64,000 bases of DNA, from positions 39,199,554 through 39,263,553 of the forward strand of contig OX485803.1 of the NCBI GenBank assembly GCA_950295325.1. Direction: 5' to 3'. The position numbers and the translations under genes are program-made. Below are positions 24,673-36,334 of this stretch, in pieces. The notes under the pieces are model-generated. The model had not been told where the DNA came from. It was given only the letters and a program-made list of their open reading frames with translations, and made no database searches. Source of the stretch: Polytrichum commune. Its lineage: Eukaryota; Streptophyta; Polytrichopsida; Polytrichales; Polytrichaceae. Every line of letters begins with the position of its first letter. Position 1 is the stretch's first letter.

Positions 24673-25003
24673 TTGGTTATTTATTTATGTGAGGAGTACT
24701 AGAGCTTGAAATTTGAAGGCTAAAATAAAATGGCATAGGCAAGGTAAATACTTGAATATGTGGAACTCAAGATTCGAGACTTGGATGCCTAAAGTACAAA
24801 GTTACCCAGATCAATTGGAAACTTAGTCACTCATCATACACAATTAGAAATTAGATTTGATACTCAATTTGCTAATGGCTTGAGCACTTGATCGGAATAA
24901 GAGAGAGGTATTTAATCAACCAAGATACATGACCAAAGGTGAGGATCAATGATTAGATGACCCAAGATGTGAAGTGACCCACTAATAATAATAATATACA
25001 AGG

Positions 25004-25098
25004 TCGGGCAATCCAATGTGAATTTGAGCCTGTTGACCCTACCTTACAAGAATCTCCTTGGTACATGGTGGGGTTTACTGCATACCTTGCGGTGAAGT
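25004..25098 (-). mobile_element. tRNA-derived SINE, family A, 3' fragment
   Basis: Reverse complement of the 3' third of the family (AACCCCACCATGTACCAAGG), with a TATTATTATTATTAGT tail on the minus strand at 24986-25000. 5'-truncated. Confidence 0.75.
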
Positions 25099-25109
25099 GA
25101 CCTACTTAG

Positions 25110-26095
25110 GTCAAGTACTCAAATAAACTTAGATTCACAACCCCCTCAAGCGTGCCCAAAGAAACTTACAAGGAACTAATCGAAGAGTCGGAGGCTATCA
25201 TGCACCAAGGAATTCTAAGGTGGAAAGAAAATCGGGCTTACGTCTATTTATAATTGAGTGAAACTTAGAATTTCACTTCAAGAAGGTCTTTGATTTCAGC
25301 AAAGGAATTTGTGTAGTGATGTACACCTCCCCCCAAGTACATTCCAACCTTTACGAAGAATCTTAGACCAAATAAATTTAGAATTAAATAGGAAGAATTT
25401 TGTGTTGGACCCTATAGATTTACAAGAAGACAACATACTCAAAATTCATGCCCTACATTAAGGATGACTATTAGGAGCAATATTCTTTTGCTTAAATCAA
25501 AAGACACTAAACCTTGTAAAACTTGAGCACATGATTCCTCAAGGATTTCGGTGACGTATTTAAGGATTATAGTCTTGTGCCACATATAAGTTTTACAAAT
25601 CAAGCTATTAAATATAGGGATATGTGACTTTGGAATAGTCGAAAGGAGGTCATGGTATACCTAGGAGATATTATAACCCAAACAAAAACAAGGGGATTAG
25701 GACATCAAAAGGGTTGATCTACTCATGTAGAGTTGTAAGGCTTGTGTTCACTAGTGAATAACATGTTACACTATTAAGACTAGGAAATTTTTTTGACCTA
25801 AAAGGCGACCTCAACAAACTTACAAGGGACCAAAGTAACAAATCATTCTACCAATTCAACTAATCATGTAGACCCTTCCAGAATAATGTAACCATTTGAG
25901 GTTCAACAATCAACATGATCCAAGTGACCTAATATGACATTTCAAAGAACACAAAATCTTCCCTTTGACAATGGATAAGACATTCATGTGAGCTCCATGA
26001 GGGATATGGAAAGTTCCTACATCCTCAATGTAGAGTTGCTATCCATCTCGCACTAATTGTTTGTTACATACCCTAGGATAAATAGATGTTTATGA
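25110..26095. other. Gene-free stretch
   Basis: No supported feature. Short broken frames suggest an old coding relic (for example ELIEESEAIMHQGILR near 25175), but I cannot assign it. Confidence 0.3.
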
Positions 26096-26099
26096 AAAA

Positions 26100-26225
26100 G
26101 AATGTTTATGTTGAAGAATGAAATCACAGTAGCAATTCATAAACGAAACACTCTGAGACCTTTAAGCATCTAATTAAGCCCTTCGCAAACAATGTACATG
26201 ATACTTAGTAACACAAATGAGTTGT
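26100..26225 (+). repeat. Family 3 MITE, right-end fragment
   Basis: CACTCTGAGACCTTTAAGCA through GTACATGATACTTAGTA matches the right end of 12714-13261. Confidence 0.6.
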
Positions 26226-26737
26226 AACGAGCTGAAATTGGAATGAATTAGCAACCAACCGATCTATAGGGAGAGTTAGTTTTTACCATCACCCCTCGGC
26301 AGGTAGGTGGTAGAAAACCAAGCCGCTAATTGGCACATATATATATATGTCAGTGATTGCGTAGTCGAGGAAAATACTTAGTTAATCTCGAAGGTCCAGG
26401 GTGTGGGTGCCTTGGTTGCAGGAGAACTTTTGGTACATTCTCCGTGGGCTGTTGCAATGCAATGGGGGACCAAAACAAGGCTTGATGCTTGGAAATCAGA
26501 CCCATGAAATGTGGATGCAAAATGTAGGCGTTGTTTTGGACTGGCTTGTGTATCTTAATCCCAATTTAAGCTCCTTACAATAGCCTATAATATTGGGTGA
26601 CTAATTCTCCTCCTCCTCCTCATCATCATCCTATCATTCATATGCATATTCACTAAACTAATATGAACTCTCCCACCTGCATGCACCTTGGCTGCCAGTT
26701 TGTCTGAAGGTGAGGCTGGCCACACACGCTTGAACCA

Positions 26738-27040
26738 CTACACTAAATATGATATTTAGTGTTAGATACACTAAATACGAACACTACACTAAATATCACT
26801 AACTCTATGAAAGTAAGTAACATTAAATGTAAACTCAAACACTAAATATCATCTATGGTAATATGTGAAAATTACATGCACGAATTTAGTGTTTAGTAGG
26901 AAAGAGGTGGCAACAAGGAAGGCGGCGGCGGCGCATTTATGTCTAACACTAATTATCAAAGAATTGAAAATTAGTGTTGAGCAAAGTAGGGTGGTAAAAC
27001 ACTAAATCTAATCAAGCACTAAATATCATATTTAGTGTAG
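26738..27040 (-). repeat. MITE family 1, 303 bp, inverse orientation
   Basis: Perfect CTACACTAAATATGATATTT at the left and the inverted motif at 27016-27040. The interior is the reverse complement of 11548-11873, with a CGGCGGCGGCG insert. Confidence 0.85.
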
Positions 27041-27385
27041 TGCCCGGGAAGTAGTTTTTGGGCATAGTGGGTCAAGGTCCAAGTGATTCTAAATCCGTTA
27101 CATGTTGACATCTCTCCGGTTTGATTTGGGCAAATCGACCCATACACTCGTTCCTTGTTGGATGCCTAAACCCTTGTCTCCAGGGAACGAGTGTACGGGT
27201 TGTTTCGCCCCAGCCTTCCGGTTTTGTTTTATTGGCTCTATCTGTAGGACACATGCTATGCATCAACTTCTTCGTTCCAATAGCAAATTTCCTAACCGCT
27301 TTGCGTTCACACTTGGACGTTACTTGTTCTTGTTATTTTTGGTCCACTTTATTTAATGTGGATGTTAACTATAATTATATACGTA

Positions 27386-27462
27386 TATGTGTGTATACGT
27401 GTGTATACGTGTGTATACGTATGTGTGTACGTATATATATGTAGATGTAGATGTATATGTAT
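27386..27462. repeat. Simple repeat (GTGTATAC)n and (TA)n
   Basis: Alternating GTGTATAC units followed by TATATA-type sequence. Confidence 0.9.
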
Positions 27463-28385
27463 ATATAGAACTATAATTGCTCCCTAAAATGCATTGAAAG
27501 AAATCTAGTTAACTATAGTTATTTTGGTAGTTCTTGATTATTTATTCTAAAAATTTCAAGTGATATCAAAATCCTTGACCTGCATTTGAGAAGAAGGTGC
27601 ACAAAATCCAAGAAAGGTTTGGTATAGTAAATAGCCATGGATTGGCATGAGCAAAGTGGACAACTATAATTGTAGTCTTTCATAGTAAAGGACAGAGCCT
27701 CACAGTTCTACCGTTTTCTTGTATTCATTCGAGGTATATTGGATAGATTCCTCTAAAGTGATTGGTAATTCTCCTGAGGTCTCGAACTTCAACCGGTTAT
27801 TTCTTAGACTTGACCAATTCATCTGTAACTAATCACCGGTTCTCCCTGAGCATTGGCGCGAACACGCCAGTTTTTGAAATGAGGTTAGGCACCTGTCAAG
27901 GCCATCATTCTTTTACCTTGGCTTACTAGCTTTTGTTTCGAAACCCCGACATTTTCGAATGTGTGTGGCCTCCTCTTGAAAGAGAGAGTTCGAACAACAA
28001 CATTCTCGCTAGCAAATGCAATGAGTATGGATTTTTTAGTGTTCTTTTTTAGTTCTTTTGTTTGAGACGGAAGGCCAATGATGTTGGCTTGGGATTCGTG
28101 GCGTTTATGTAAACTCAATCATCGTAGATGTAAGGGCTTTGGGAAAACCAAGTTCCCTACAAGGTTGATGGTTGATTCATTCAAACTAGACTCCACTACA
28201 CTTGTTCGGGGTCTTTGATGTTTATATATCGGTCTAAATATAGTCAACTATAGACTATAATATAGTTCAATGTGTTTTCACCTCTGCTGTGAATGAGTTT
28301 AAGTATACACCACAAATCCCTAGCCAATAATTTCTCGCCGATACAAAGCAGTGTAAGTTTCTTCACTTTCTTGTAGTAGCCAAAG

Positions 28386-28472
28386 GAGGGAAGCTATCTT
28401 ATGAGCAGTGAGCGGTGAGCGGTGAGCAGTAACACATGAGCAATGAGCAGTAACATATGAGCAATGATTCCA
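28386..28472 (+). repeat. Left terminal repeat of the 15-kb MULE
   Basis: GAGGGAAGCTATCTTATGAG, then about seven 7-bp units (GAGCAGT, GAGCGGT, GAGCAAT), two of them extended by AACAYAT. Such subterminal repeats are plausible transposase-binding sites. Confidence 0.9.
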
Positions 28473-28619
28473 AATTTAGTAAAGACACACGGGTTTAGGG
28501 TACACAACCAAAATTTTGACAAATTAATTGCATATTTTCAATTGTAAATTGCCAATATTTTAAATGAAGCACAAGTGAAAGGGCCCTATTTCCATAGATC
28601 ATTTAAAACACTTTCAATT

Positions 28620-28842
28620 CATTGCTGATTTTTATTATAATAATCCAAACCAATATATGTCATTTATTGACATCCTTATACATGTAGTTACAACCAACAC
28701 TTGCACAACTACTCACATTCCACAACACCATCAAGCTCAAGTAGGTGCATAACCTCATTATACGTACATGTAGGTGCCATAATTGTGAGCCACTCAAACT
28801 GCTCACGGGTTGAATTAAGGCCCATAATCTACAAATGAAAGG
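28620..28842 (-). pseudogene. Tandem duplicate of the transposase last exon
   Basis: Reads APTCTYNEVMHLLELDGVVE followed by CE and a stop, against APTYTYNEVIRLLELAGIVE in the gene proper. The 3' flank is duplicated too (ATTGCTGATTTTTATTATAA at 28622 and 29202). A possible acceptor (TTTCATTTGTAG) lies at about 28830-28841 on the minus strand. It looks like a local duplication of the 3' end, about 0.5 kb apart, later separated further by the SINE. Confidence 0.75.
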
Positions 28843-28889
28843 AAATTAGATATTAGAAATAGTCAATATGTAGGTAACTACTAGGTTTT

Positions 28890-29095
28890 GAGACATCCGC
28901 CTGTGGATGCGAGTTGTGTAAGAGACTGGTATTAGGTCTGTATCAACCCGGGTTCGAATCCGGTTGGTTACATTGACTGGTGCTATCCCAAATTGAGCTA
29001 GTGATAAAGCAGGAATAATTTATAGGCGGATACCAAGAAGACGTTACTACGTGGATGTGCGTAGAATCTTCTCAATTATTTTTTATTTTTAGAAA
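28890..29095 (+). mobile_element. tRNA-derived SINE, family B
   Basis: A perfect box B (GGTTCGAATCC, 28951-28961) sits in a tRNA-like arm (CCGGGTTCGAATCCGG). A weak box A-like stretch lies about 30 bp upstream, followed by a unique body and an ATTATTTTTTATTTTT tail. It lies between the two copies of the transposase last exon. No clear target-site duplication. Confidence 0.65.
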
Positions 29096-30217
29096 CTTGT
29101 TATTATTTATCCATGTCAATCAATCAAACCGCTCACGGTTGGGTCGTAGTCTAAATAGAAATGAGTTACTGAATCATTTGAAATACTTCCAGCCCATTGC
29201 TGATTTTTATTATAAAAATCCAAACAAAAACATGTCATATTTTGACATTCAAATATATGGTACTTAATAGACCATTTGCAATACTACTCACACTCTACAA
29301 TACCAGCAAGTTCAAGTAGTCGTATGACCTCGTTATAGGTATATGTAGGTGCATGAATGAATTTGTCACTCTCGTAATCCACCTTGCACAAAAATCTAAA
29401 CACATAATAAAGATGTTTACAATACACCCATTTTCCTTTCTTTCCCAATGCATGAGAGGACATTTTCGTGAAATCCGGGCATGTGCAATGCGGGATGTCG
29501 CCAATTGTGACATGGTAGGTGATATCCTGCTTGGAGACAATGTTGATTATCACTCCAAAGCCCGGATATGGAATGGCAGTGACCCCAACCACATAGTAAC
29601 CCTCCATGAGCCCGGCGCTCTCCCATTTGTTTTTGTGATCCGCTAGCGGTGCTGTTGGATTACGACGCACTGTCTTTCCAAACCTGAATGTAGGGTGGGC
29701 GTCCGGGTTTGGTGGCATAGAAAAATGCGAGCGAGGGATGGGGAGAGTTGCGATTGTTGAAAGCCTACGACGAGGGGACAATGCCTCCCTCTGCTGTAGT
29801 TGAAATCCAGCATCTTCAAGTGCCAAAACCTCCTCTCGCGATAGATTGGTACCTATCTTCACCGGCCATGTGTTGGGTACTATAGGCCAGTCCAACACAT
29901 ATTTCTTCTTACTGCCACTCACACAACGTTTGATGTCGTCAGGGCAAAACCAAAATTCATACTCCACATTGTTGGGAGAGCGAAATTCCTTCCTGAGCCC
30001 TTTGTATGTTGGAGCAGGTGTGCCATGTTTCCCAGTCCCGACTTTGGCATTGCACATAGTCCCTGTGATGGCCTGCAGTGCCCAACATCGTTTGGCTGAG
30101 TTGGGTGGTAATCTTGCAATGTGCCACTTGGAAGCAAGACAATCTGTCTCTAACACGGATGTAGTATGAGCCACACCATGAATTGTAGAACTCAATGTGA
30201 GGCCAAACCCCCCACCC

Positions 30218-30430
30218 TTAAGCGTTCGTAGTCCGAGTAGTGGGTTTGGGCTCACATTCCTCCGTGGCATTGGCCTTAGGCTTGGATATGTCCTTTGATG
30301 ACTCAAGTGTCCAATTCCTTGCCTTGTACGCGCAAGCCCAAGCGGATATTCCCTTCTTCCTTTTACCAATGGTTACCTTCACTTCTTTAGGGTCCTTGAG
30401 CTCCTCACTAGGTTTGGTTGTTGAGTCCAT
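30218..30430 (-). CDS. Small 70-codon reading frame in the TGTGAG-type element, product unknown
   Basis: Counterpart of the frame at 22226-22405. Shared features in order are MDST/MEST, VKV, GIS, AC-x-x-KA and WTLE. Lys/Glu-rich with a basic GKRKKG patch; no recognised domain. It lies about 20 bp from the left end of the element. Confidence 0.35.
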   Translation of the reverse strand: MDSTTKPSEELKDPKEVKVTIGKRKKGISAWACAYKARNWTLESSKDISKPKANATEECEPKPTTRTTNA

Positions 30431-30904
30431 AGTGCAAGGATCAACTTTTTAACCTCTACTTAATAATTCAATACACCATGCATGGTATGGAAGCATCCAA
30501 ACACACAAATCTTTATTTGACAATCCAAGTGAATAGTATTAAGAAATACTTTTCTCCAAGGCTTATTGTCTCACAATCAAAGCATCAAGCCCAACGAGTC
30601 TACTCCTCAAGCTTCCTACCCTACCAATCACTTAAACACAACCACCCCAACCTCAAAAACTTAGGAATGTGGCTCTTGGTCCATCACAATCACCAAATCC
30701 TCATTTTTCTATCTTCCTCCATTTTTTTCATTCAAGGTGAGTAGATTCCCCCATAGAAGAACCCCGGCAGTCTCCAACAAGACCCTTCCCGAGGTCTCAG
30801 TCTCAAATCTCCGGGTGTAATTTTGCGCTGTTCTCCAATTGTTCTGCCCGTCATCGCCCGTCACTTTCTTCCTTGAGGCACCTGTTCCCCGCAGACAGAG
30901 ACCA

Positions 30905-31150
30905 GCTCCTTGTTAGCCCTCCTCTAGTTAGGCTAGCTTCGAATTAGCTAGCTCCTGCTTTGCTCGGCCCTTAATTAAGCTGCTCCTAAGTACGGTAGCT
31001 AGCTCCTGATTTGCTTGGCCTTGATTAGCCAGCTCCTACGTAGCTAGCTCCTCTCTGGCCTAACTTCAAATAGTCCGGCTTCTAATTTGCCAGCTCCTTA
31101 GTTAGCTCAACTCGCAATTAGCCTATCTCCTAATTAGCATGGCTCATGAT
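30905..31150 (+). repeat. Degenerate minisatellite
   Basis: Irregular units of about 25-30 bp built on GCTAGCTCCT and TTAGCCAGCTCCT. It occupies the same position in this element as the dimeric minisatellite in the copy at 22094. Confidence 0.7.
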
Positions 31151-32904
31151 TGGCCTAGATGTCCTTTAAACAATTTGTAACCAACTGCCGGTTCTCCCCG
31201 ATCATAGCCACCTTCCCCTAATTAGCTGTCGTCTGGTGATTCCTTTGATCTCAGCTTGGTTAGTGCAGCTCCCTTGATTTAATTAATGCAGTTCCCAGTC
31301 TCGGCTTTAGTTGCCACCAACAGTCTCGGCTCAACATTACAAGGTCACGGCTCTTGGCTCATGTGTGAAGTGGACCTGACCAGCAACTGCAGCTAACTAG
31401 GCCCAGCTGCAGAGCTAATCCCAGCTTACAGCTTACCCAGTCTCGGACTCCCAGCACCTTCTCCAAAAGTCCTGCTCCTTCTTCAACAATTCAGGCCTTT
31501 GGCCAAATATTAAACCATTCAAAATAAGTACCATCATCTAATACCAACTGAGTGCGCCAATTTAATGGTTCAAACTAAGCTCTATAAACTAAATGCTATG
31601 AGGTGAACACTATGAACTAAACACTATCACTAAATGCCTTAAGTCAAATACTATATCTAAGCAATGCAAAACCAATCTAAAAACTAGTTTGCCTCGGTTC
31701 TCTACCTAGAACCTTGCACCACACGTGCACCCTTCTTGCTCCACACACACCCACACACACCACATGAGGTGCCAAGAGGGCAAGAAGAAAAGAGAGCCAA
31801 GAGAGAGAGATTAACTAACTACACTAATTCACCCCACTAATTTCCCACACATTGCCTCTAAGTACAAGAGTTTTTCCTACTAACTAAGTCACATCCTCCT
31901 CATGAGCTCTAAGAGCTTCACTTCCTAACATCAACAAGAGAGAGCGAGAATGAGAGCAATCCCCCACCTTACCTCGGACCCCCTTGGGAGTGCTCAACCC
32001 AAACTTAGCCTCCTCCACTTTCCGCCGCCATAACTTTCTCCCCTTACCTTCCCAAATTGTCACTCACCACTTTAATTCAAACCACGATGCTTAAATCGTA
32101 ATTTGATTGGTGCTTTTAGAATTTGCTTATCCTCCATCTTGCATTCTTCGTTGGACCTTCCCCATTAAGTGGCCACGATGAGGTGGTCCACTTGTGCGCT
32201 CAATGTGATCCTCCATTCATCCCAATTCGAATGCACTTGCTTCTTGAGTCACCTTGGTTGTCTCCATCCATTGTACTAGCCTACTCACTAACCATTTGAT
32301 CTAAGCCTTTCCTATCTACCCTACTTCACTCCAATCCTTTTCTACGGTAAAAATACAATAACCACTCACATGCTAGCCTCTTACAACATTGTACTTCTAA
32401 GGCTAACATTTCACTCTTTTTATATTTTTGTGAAGTGATACACCACTTCAACGCACACCAACTAATATTTTCTAACGCTAAGACTAAATGTGGGCACCGC
32501 TTTGGGCTCACACTCAACGATTCCTCTATGCGTTGACGAGTTGCTCGGGTGTTCGGACGAGCAATGGAATAGTTCACTTTGTCGGGTCGATGAGAGTCAC
32601 AATCAGCACCCGGTGGTAGGTTGAGTTTGCGTTTGGTGGAACCAAAGAGCTCTGACCCTTCCAATGCACAATCTCTAGTGTTGACGTCTTCTGCCCCTGG
32701 ATAAGACTTCATGGCATCGGCCAACATTTTTGGATCTCCACACTTGGCAGCCGCTTTGAGTTTCAAGGATGCCGAATCAGGACCTTTACCATCAGACCCC
32801 CCTTTCAACCATGTCCGGTAATTTGCAATTTGCATGAAGGCACGGATCATGTTGTCCACTGTAGCTTCATATAAACAAATCATCTTGTTGCCGGACTGTT
32901 GGAG

Positions 32905-33300
32905 CCATTTGTTGTGTACAGTCTCTGCAAGGTTGCATGTTGGCATTTCCGCACGCTCTTCTATTGTCATATCCTATGAACAACACACAAATACAAGGAT
33001 AAGACAAACATAAGATAGATTATATATCTAGGTTTGGGTCGTTCAACCCAAAATGGCTGCCACGTTTGGGTCGAACGACCCAAACTGCCTACAAGGTTTG
33101 GGTCGTTCGATCCAAACTGCCTACAAGGTTTGGATCGAACAACCCAAATTGCCTACAAGGTTTGGGTCGAACGACCCAAACTGTTTGTTGTTTGTTATGT
33201 ACAGTCTCTGCAAGGTTGCATATTGGCATTCCCGCACGCTCTTTTATTGTCATATCCTATGAACAACACAGAAAGACAAAAATAAGAAAAACATAGGATA
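32905..33300. repeat. Duplicated exon-2 start flanking a palindrome array
   Basis: About 110 bp covering the splice acceptor and first codons of transposase exon 2 (32905-33012) is repeated at 33184-33300 (shared GTACAGTCTCTGCAAGGTTG). The array at 33031-33183 lies between the copies. The upstream copy could act as a decoy acceptor. The in-phase acceptor I used is at 32973. Confidence 0.8.
33031..33183. repeat. Tandem palindrome array D (GTTTGGGTCG half-site), 5 units, transposase intron 1
   Basis: Five units of about 32 bp. Each has half-sites GTTTGGGTCG and CGACCCAAAC separated by 2 bp, with the linker TGCCTACAAG. The same palindrome is tandemly repeated in the neighbouring gene at 37938-38090. 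Because it is palindromic it opens several reading frames, which are not genes. Confidence 0.92.
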
Positions 33301-35340
33301 TATTACATTGAATAATGAAGTTTGATATGTACTTACAAGTAGCATATGGCCACCCCATTGTCTGTAACGAAAGTGCCAAAATCCCAACCACTCTGAAAGG
33401 CCAAGGATGCCTTCTTCGGAGGCAGCTCCAGATGACAACCACCAAGAACGAATAACATGGTACTTGGTCTCAGCGTCGTCCATTGTTTTCGCGTCTTTGT
33501 AATCTTTGCATATTTGTTTGTGTTGAAATTGCAAGGATGGTTTGATATACTTTTGGGTCACCTTATCCAAGCTTGCGGACCAATGAAAAATACATGTACA
33601 TTCACGTGCAACCATGGGTAGACTTGGATCACCATCCCCGTAAATCGCCCTCACCGCATTCCAATTAGCTTGAGCACTATCAGCCATAAACCCTTTGAAG
33701 TTTACGTTTGGTACATCATTATCTGCCATGACAACATTCAAATTTTCCCAAAAAAAAATTTGCGCTGCACCATCTTCAGATTGCATGTCACAACACGCAA
33801 TAGTCAACACTTTACAGTATCGACTGTCGTACACATGGCAAGCCATGGTCGTCCAGTCCTTCAAACGTTTGGCATTGTCAAACATAATCCATGAATTCTC
33901 CATATCCCCACCAACTTGCATCCTCTTCACAAGCTCCACACCACTACCTGGAAGGTCTACAGACATCTTAAAAACAAACACATTGTCCTTTGACTGCCCT
34001 GGGAACCGACTACCATAGACGAATTTGAAAGCAGAGTGGTCTTTAAGCGCCATAATACTATCCATAGTTCCCATTCCACTACGCAAAAAACGCTTTGATC
34101 CAGATACAAAGTTACGACAATTTGGAGACACAAGAGTGCTGAATTTTTCCATGACGACCTCTAGGCATGAACCAACCAAGTGATGGCCTTCGACATTTGC
34201 GGGAGATTTGAGAAGGTAATCGGCCAAGAATTGTTTGCTCGCCGCCATAACTATGGCTGAATTTTTTGTTGTGGGTGTTTTCAATACTTCATTTGCAACG
34301 CATTGGTATGCCATGTCCAATGATTCACGGCATGTGCCATTGGCCACAGGGTGATCATGTACACCAAGATGAATGCAAGCCCTGGACATTCCAACGGATG
34401 TGGAGTGAATGTATATGATTCGAGCATTACACAAAGTAATGCACACAGGTGTGGAACGACATACCTTACACTCGACAGTGGACTTAGTAGGGGGAACAAC
34501 ACCCACAGCAAATGGGATAGGAGTTGAACCGGCCCATTCAGTGTTGTTCCGGAGGCCCCCATTGCGATTCATGTAATCACAGTAGTCATTATGACATTGG
34601 AGATGACCAGCACAAGTAGAGCGCCGGAAGGACAGTACAAAGTCATTTTGGATATTCGTGGTTTGGTGGTGCACCAAGGGTGACCGTCGCACATCTTGTC
34701 CATGCCGTCCATTGAGCGACCATACGTACTTGGAGCTTTGACTGCCATAGGAGGCAAGAGAAATAAAACATCACCATTAAAAGAAGATGGTAAGTATTTG
34801 ACTTCACGAACATCTATACTGTCAAAATCAATGGATGCAAGATCGGACTTTGATTTTTTTTCTTGACTTTGTCAGCTTCAAGGCATCAACTATAGTCAAC
34901 CCTGTAGATGAAGGTGAAGGGTGTAGTAGAGGACGTTGAGAAGGTGAAATTTGGAGAACCACCTTCTTGTACATAAGACCGCAAGGGGATTTGGTTACAT
35001 GCATAGGAAGTTGGGAAATAGTAGAATGAACACTTCTAAATGGAAATGGCGATGTGTTTGAAAGATCAACAGATGCACAAATGTCATCTTCTGAATCTGA
35101 TAGCACAAATACACTATTATCAAGGGGTTCCACCTTAACAGGTGTGATAGAGGGAATTCGAACTGTGGATGTACCGGATTCGTTTGTCAAAATGACAGTT
35201 GAAGCTTGCATTTGAAACTCAGAAAGTCCTATCACCCTAAATGAACCAGGTCCTAAGATCCACATAAAACCAACATCAGTTCTATTTTTTTGGAACCAAA
35301 ATCGTTTCATACACCTCTCCATCTGCAGAGTACATCTCAT

Positions 35341-35996
35341 GCTCTAAATACATGGTTCCTATCTAGAGGTTGAATCTCAAACTAAGTAAATCCTCTGAAA
35401 CATTCACATGACCATCATCTTGGAGTGGCAAGATGAAGGGAACAAAAGATCCATGAGCTCTAATGGTAGCCATAGAAAATCAAAAGACCATATGAACAAC
35501 ACATCACAAAAATATGGGTGAATGTTGCTTTTGTATAGAGTTGTGTGAAGAAATGAATGGAAATGAAAACGTGTGATACAATAATGGATGGAAATGAAAG
35601 CGTGTGATACATAACATCTAATAATATAGAAGTGGACATAATACAATAATAGTCAAAGACTATTTACGAGCAAGATATACACAAAACGGCGTCAAATACT
35701 AAAAGGATTGATAGAAATTTAAAATATATATATGTGTGGACTGACGCAGATGTAGAAAGAATTAAAATTGGTTGGAAAAATAAATTATTGATCATTATGA
35801 ATAGAACAAAGTAGGTGTCAGAAAATTTTGGCGGATATAACAAAAATAAACACATAATGACAAACGCGTTGAAATATCTCGTTCATTGAACGCCAATTAC
35901 AACATGTGATCGTAATATACGCCGGATTATGTGAGATAGATACATTGGAAGAATAAATGATAGTACCTGATAGAAAACATATCATAGACACCAACG
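35341..35996. promoter_or_regulatory. Divergent intergenic region of the MULE
   Basis: 656 bp between the start codons of the two divergent genes, AT-rich, with a TATATATATGTG stretch near 35728-35740. Position implies a shared promoter region. I see no further motif that settles the transcription starts, and upstream non-coding exons are possible. Confidence 0.45.
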
Positions 35997-36334
35997 ATGG
36001 TAGACGATGTAGAAAGAACACCCGTGAGGCCGAAGAGAAGACGTAGGAAAGCTTTGTATTTCACTTCCGAAAAAAAAAGATTCAGACTCAGTGTGGGAAA
36101 AAATGATGCAAAAAAAGAAGAGAAAAGAAACTTGTTGAGTATGGTAGAAGAAACTGTGAAGACACTGGATTTTGATGCGATGGAGGATGATGAAGGTGCA
36201 AAGAGCAAAGAAGATGTAGACGATCGTATATCAGAGTCCGAATTAAAGACGGGTTCAAAGAAGACAATAAACAAAAAGGTAAGTCGGTTCAACGTTCACA
36301 TAATTTGATAGTGCATAAGTTGTAAGTTAGGACG

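Larger units (their letters stand above)
30196..32512. mobile_element. 2.3-kb TGTGAG-type element inserted in the transposase gene, copy A
   Basis: Starts TGTGAGGCCAAACCC, ends TTTGGGCTCACA, with a perfect 5-bp duplication, CTCAA (30191-30195 and 32513-32517). Removing it plus one CTCAA restores the transposase frame (ESLS joined to STIHGVAH). The left 62 bp form a hairpin (TGTGAGGCC / GGGCTCACA). Inside are a small minus-strand reading frame, a minisatellite of GCTAGCTCCT-like units (about 30905-31150), a GAGAGA block and an ACTCTTTTTATA motif. Likely a solo LTR or non-autonomous LTR element, or a TIR element with 12-bp ends. Confidence 0.9.
29284..35340 (-). pseudogene. SWIM-type MULE transposase, broken
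   Basis: Would cut and join the element's ends in the nucleus. The reading runs from ATG 35340 to 33337 (GTAAGT donor), resumes at 32973 after TTCATAG in phase, is interrupted at 32513 by an insertion, and continues from 30190 to the stop at 29284, about 1,120 residues. Order of domains: Ser/Asp-rich N-terminus with an SDSEDD patch; a Cys/His finger with CHNDYC, CKVC and HLGVHDHP like the WRKY-GCM/FLYWCH fingers of MULEs; a catalytic core with VYDSRYCKVLTIACCDM (33828-33778), FMADSAQANWNAVRAIYGDG (Asp at 33681) and ECTCIFHW; and a SWIM finger, C-x-C-x19-C-x-H, at 29487-29413. Breaks: frame change at an 8-A run (34854-34861), a second frameshift at about 34655-34675, and the 2.3-kb insert. Confidence 0.9.

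Noticed and set aside
25175-25520. Possible retrovirus-like or other coding relic (ELIEESEAIMHQG and neighbouring frames)
   Set aside because: Too short and broken to assign; no catalytic motif could be found.
28945-28965. Functional tRNA gene suggested by a perfect box B
   Set aside because: No cloverleaf can be built around it: the acceptor arms do not pair and box A is weak. It belongs to a SINE-like unit.
29846-30169. Plus-strand open frames opposite the transposase
   Set aside because: Antisense shadows of the long SWIM-containing frame on the minus strand.
33034-33296. Three overlapping plus-strand open frames with repeated WVERPKL/TRFGS-like peptides
   Set aside because: They arise because the palindromic 32-bp array has no stops in several frames. 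It lies in an intron of the transposase gene and shows no other sign of coding.
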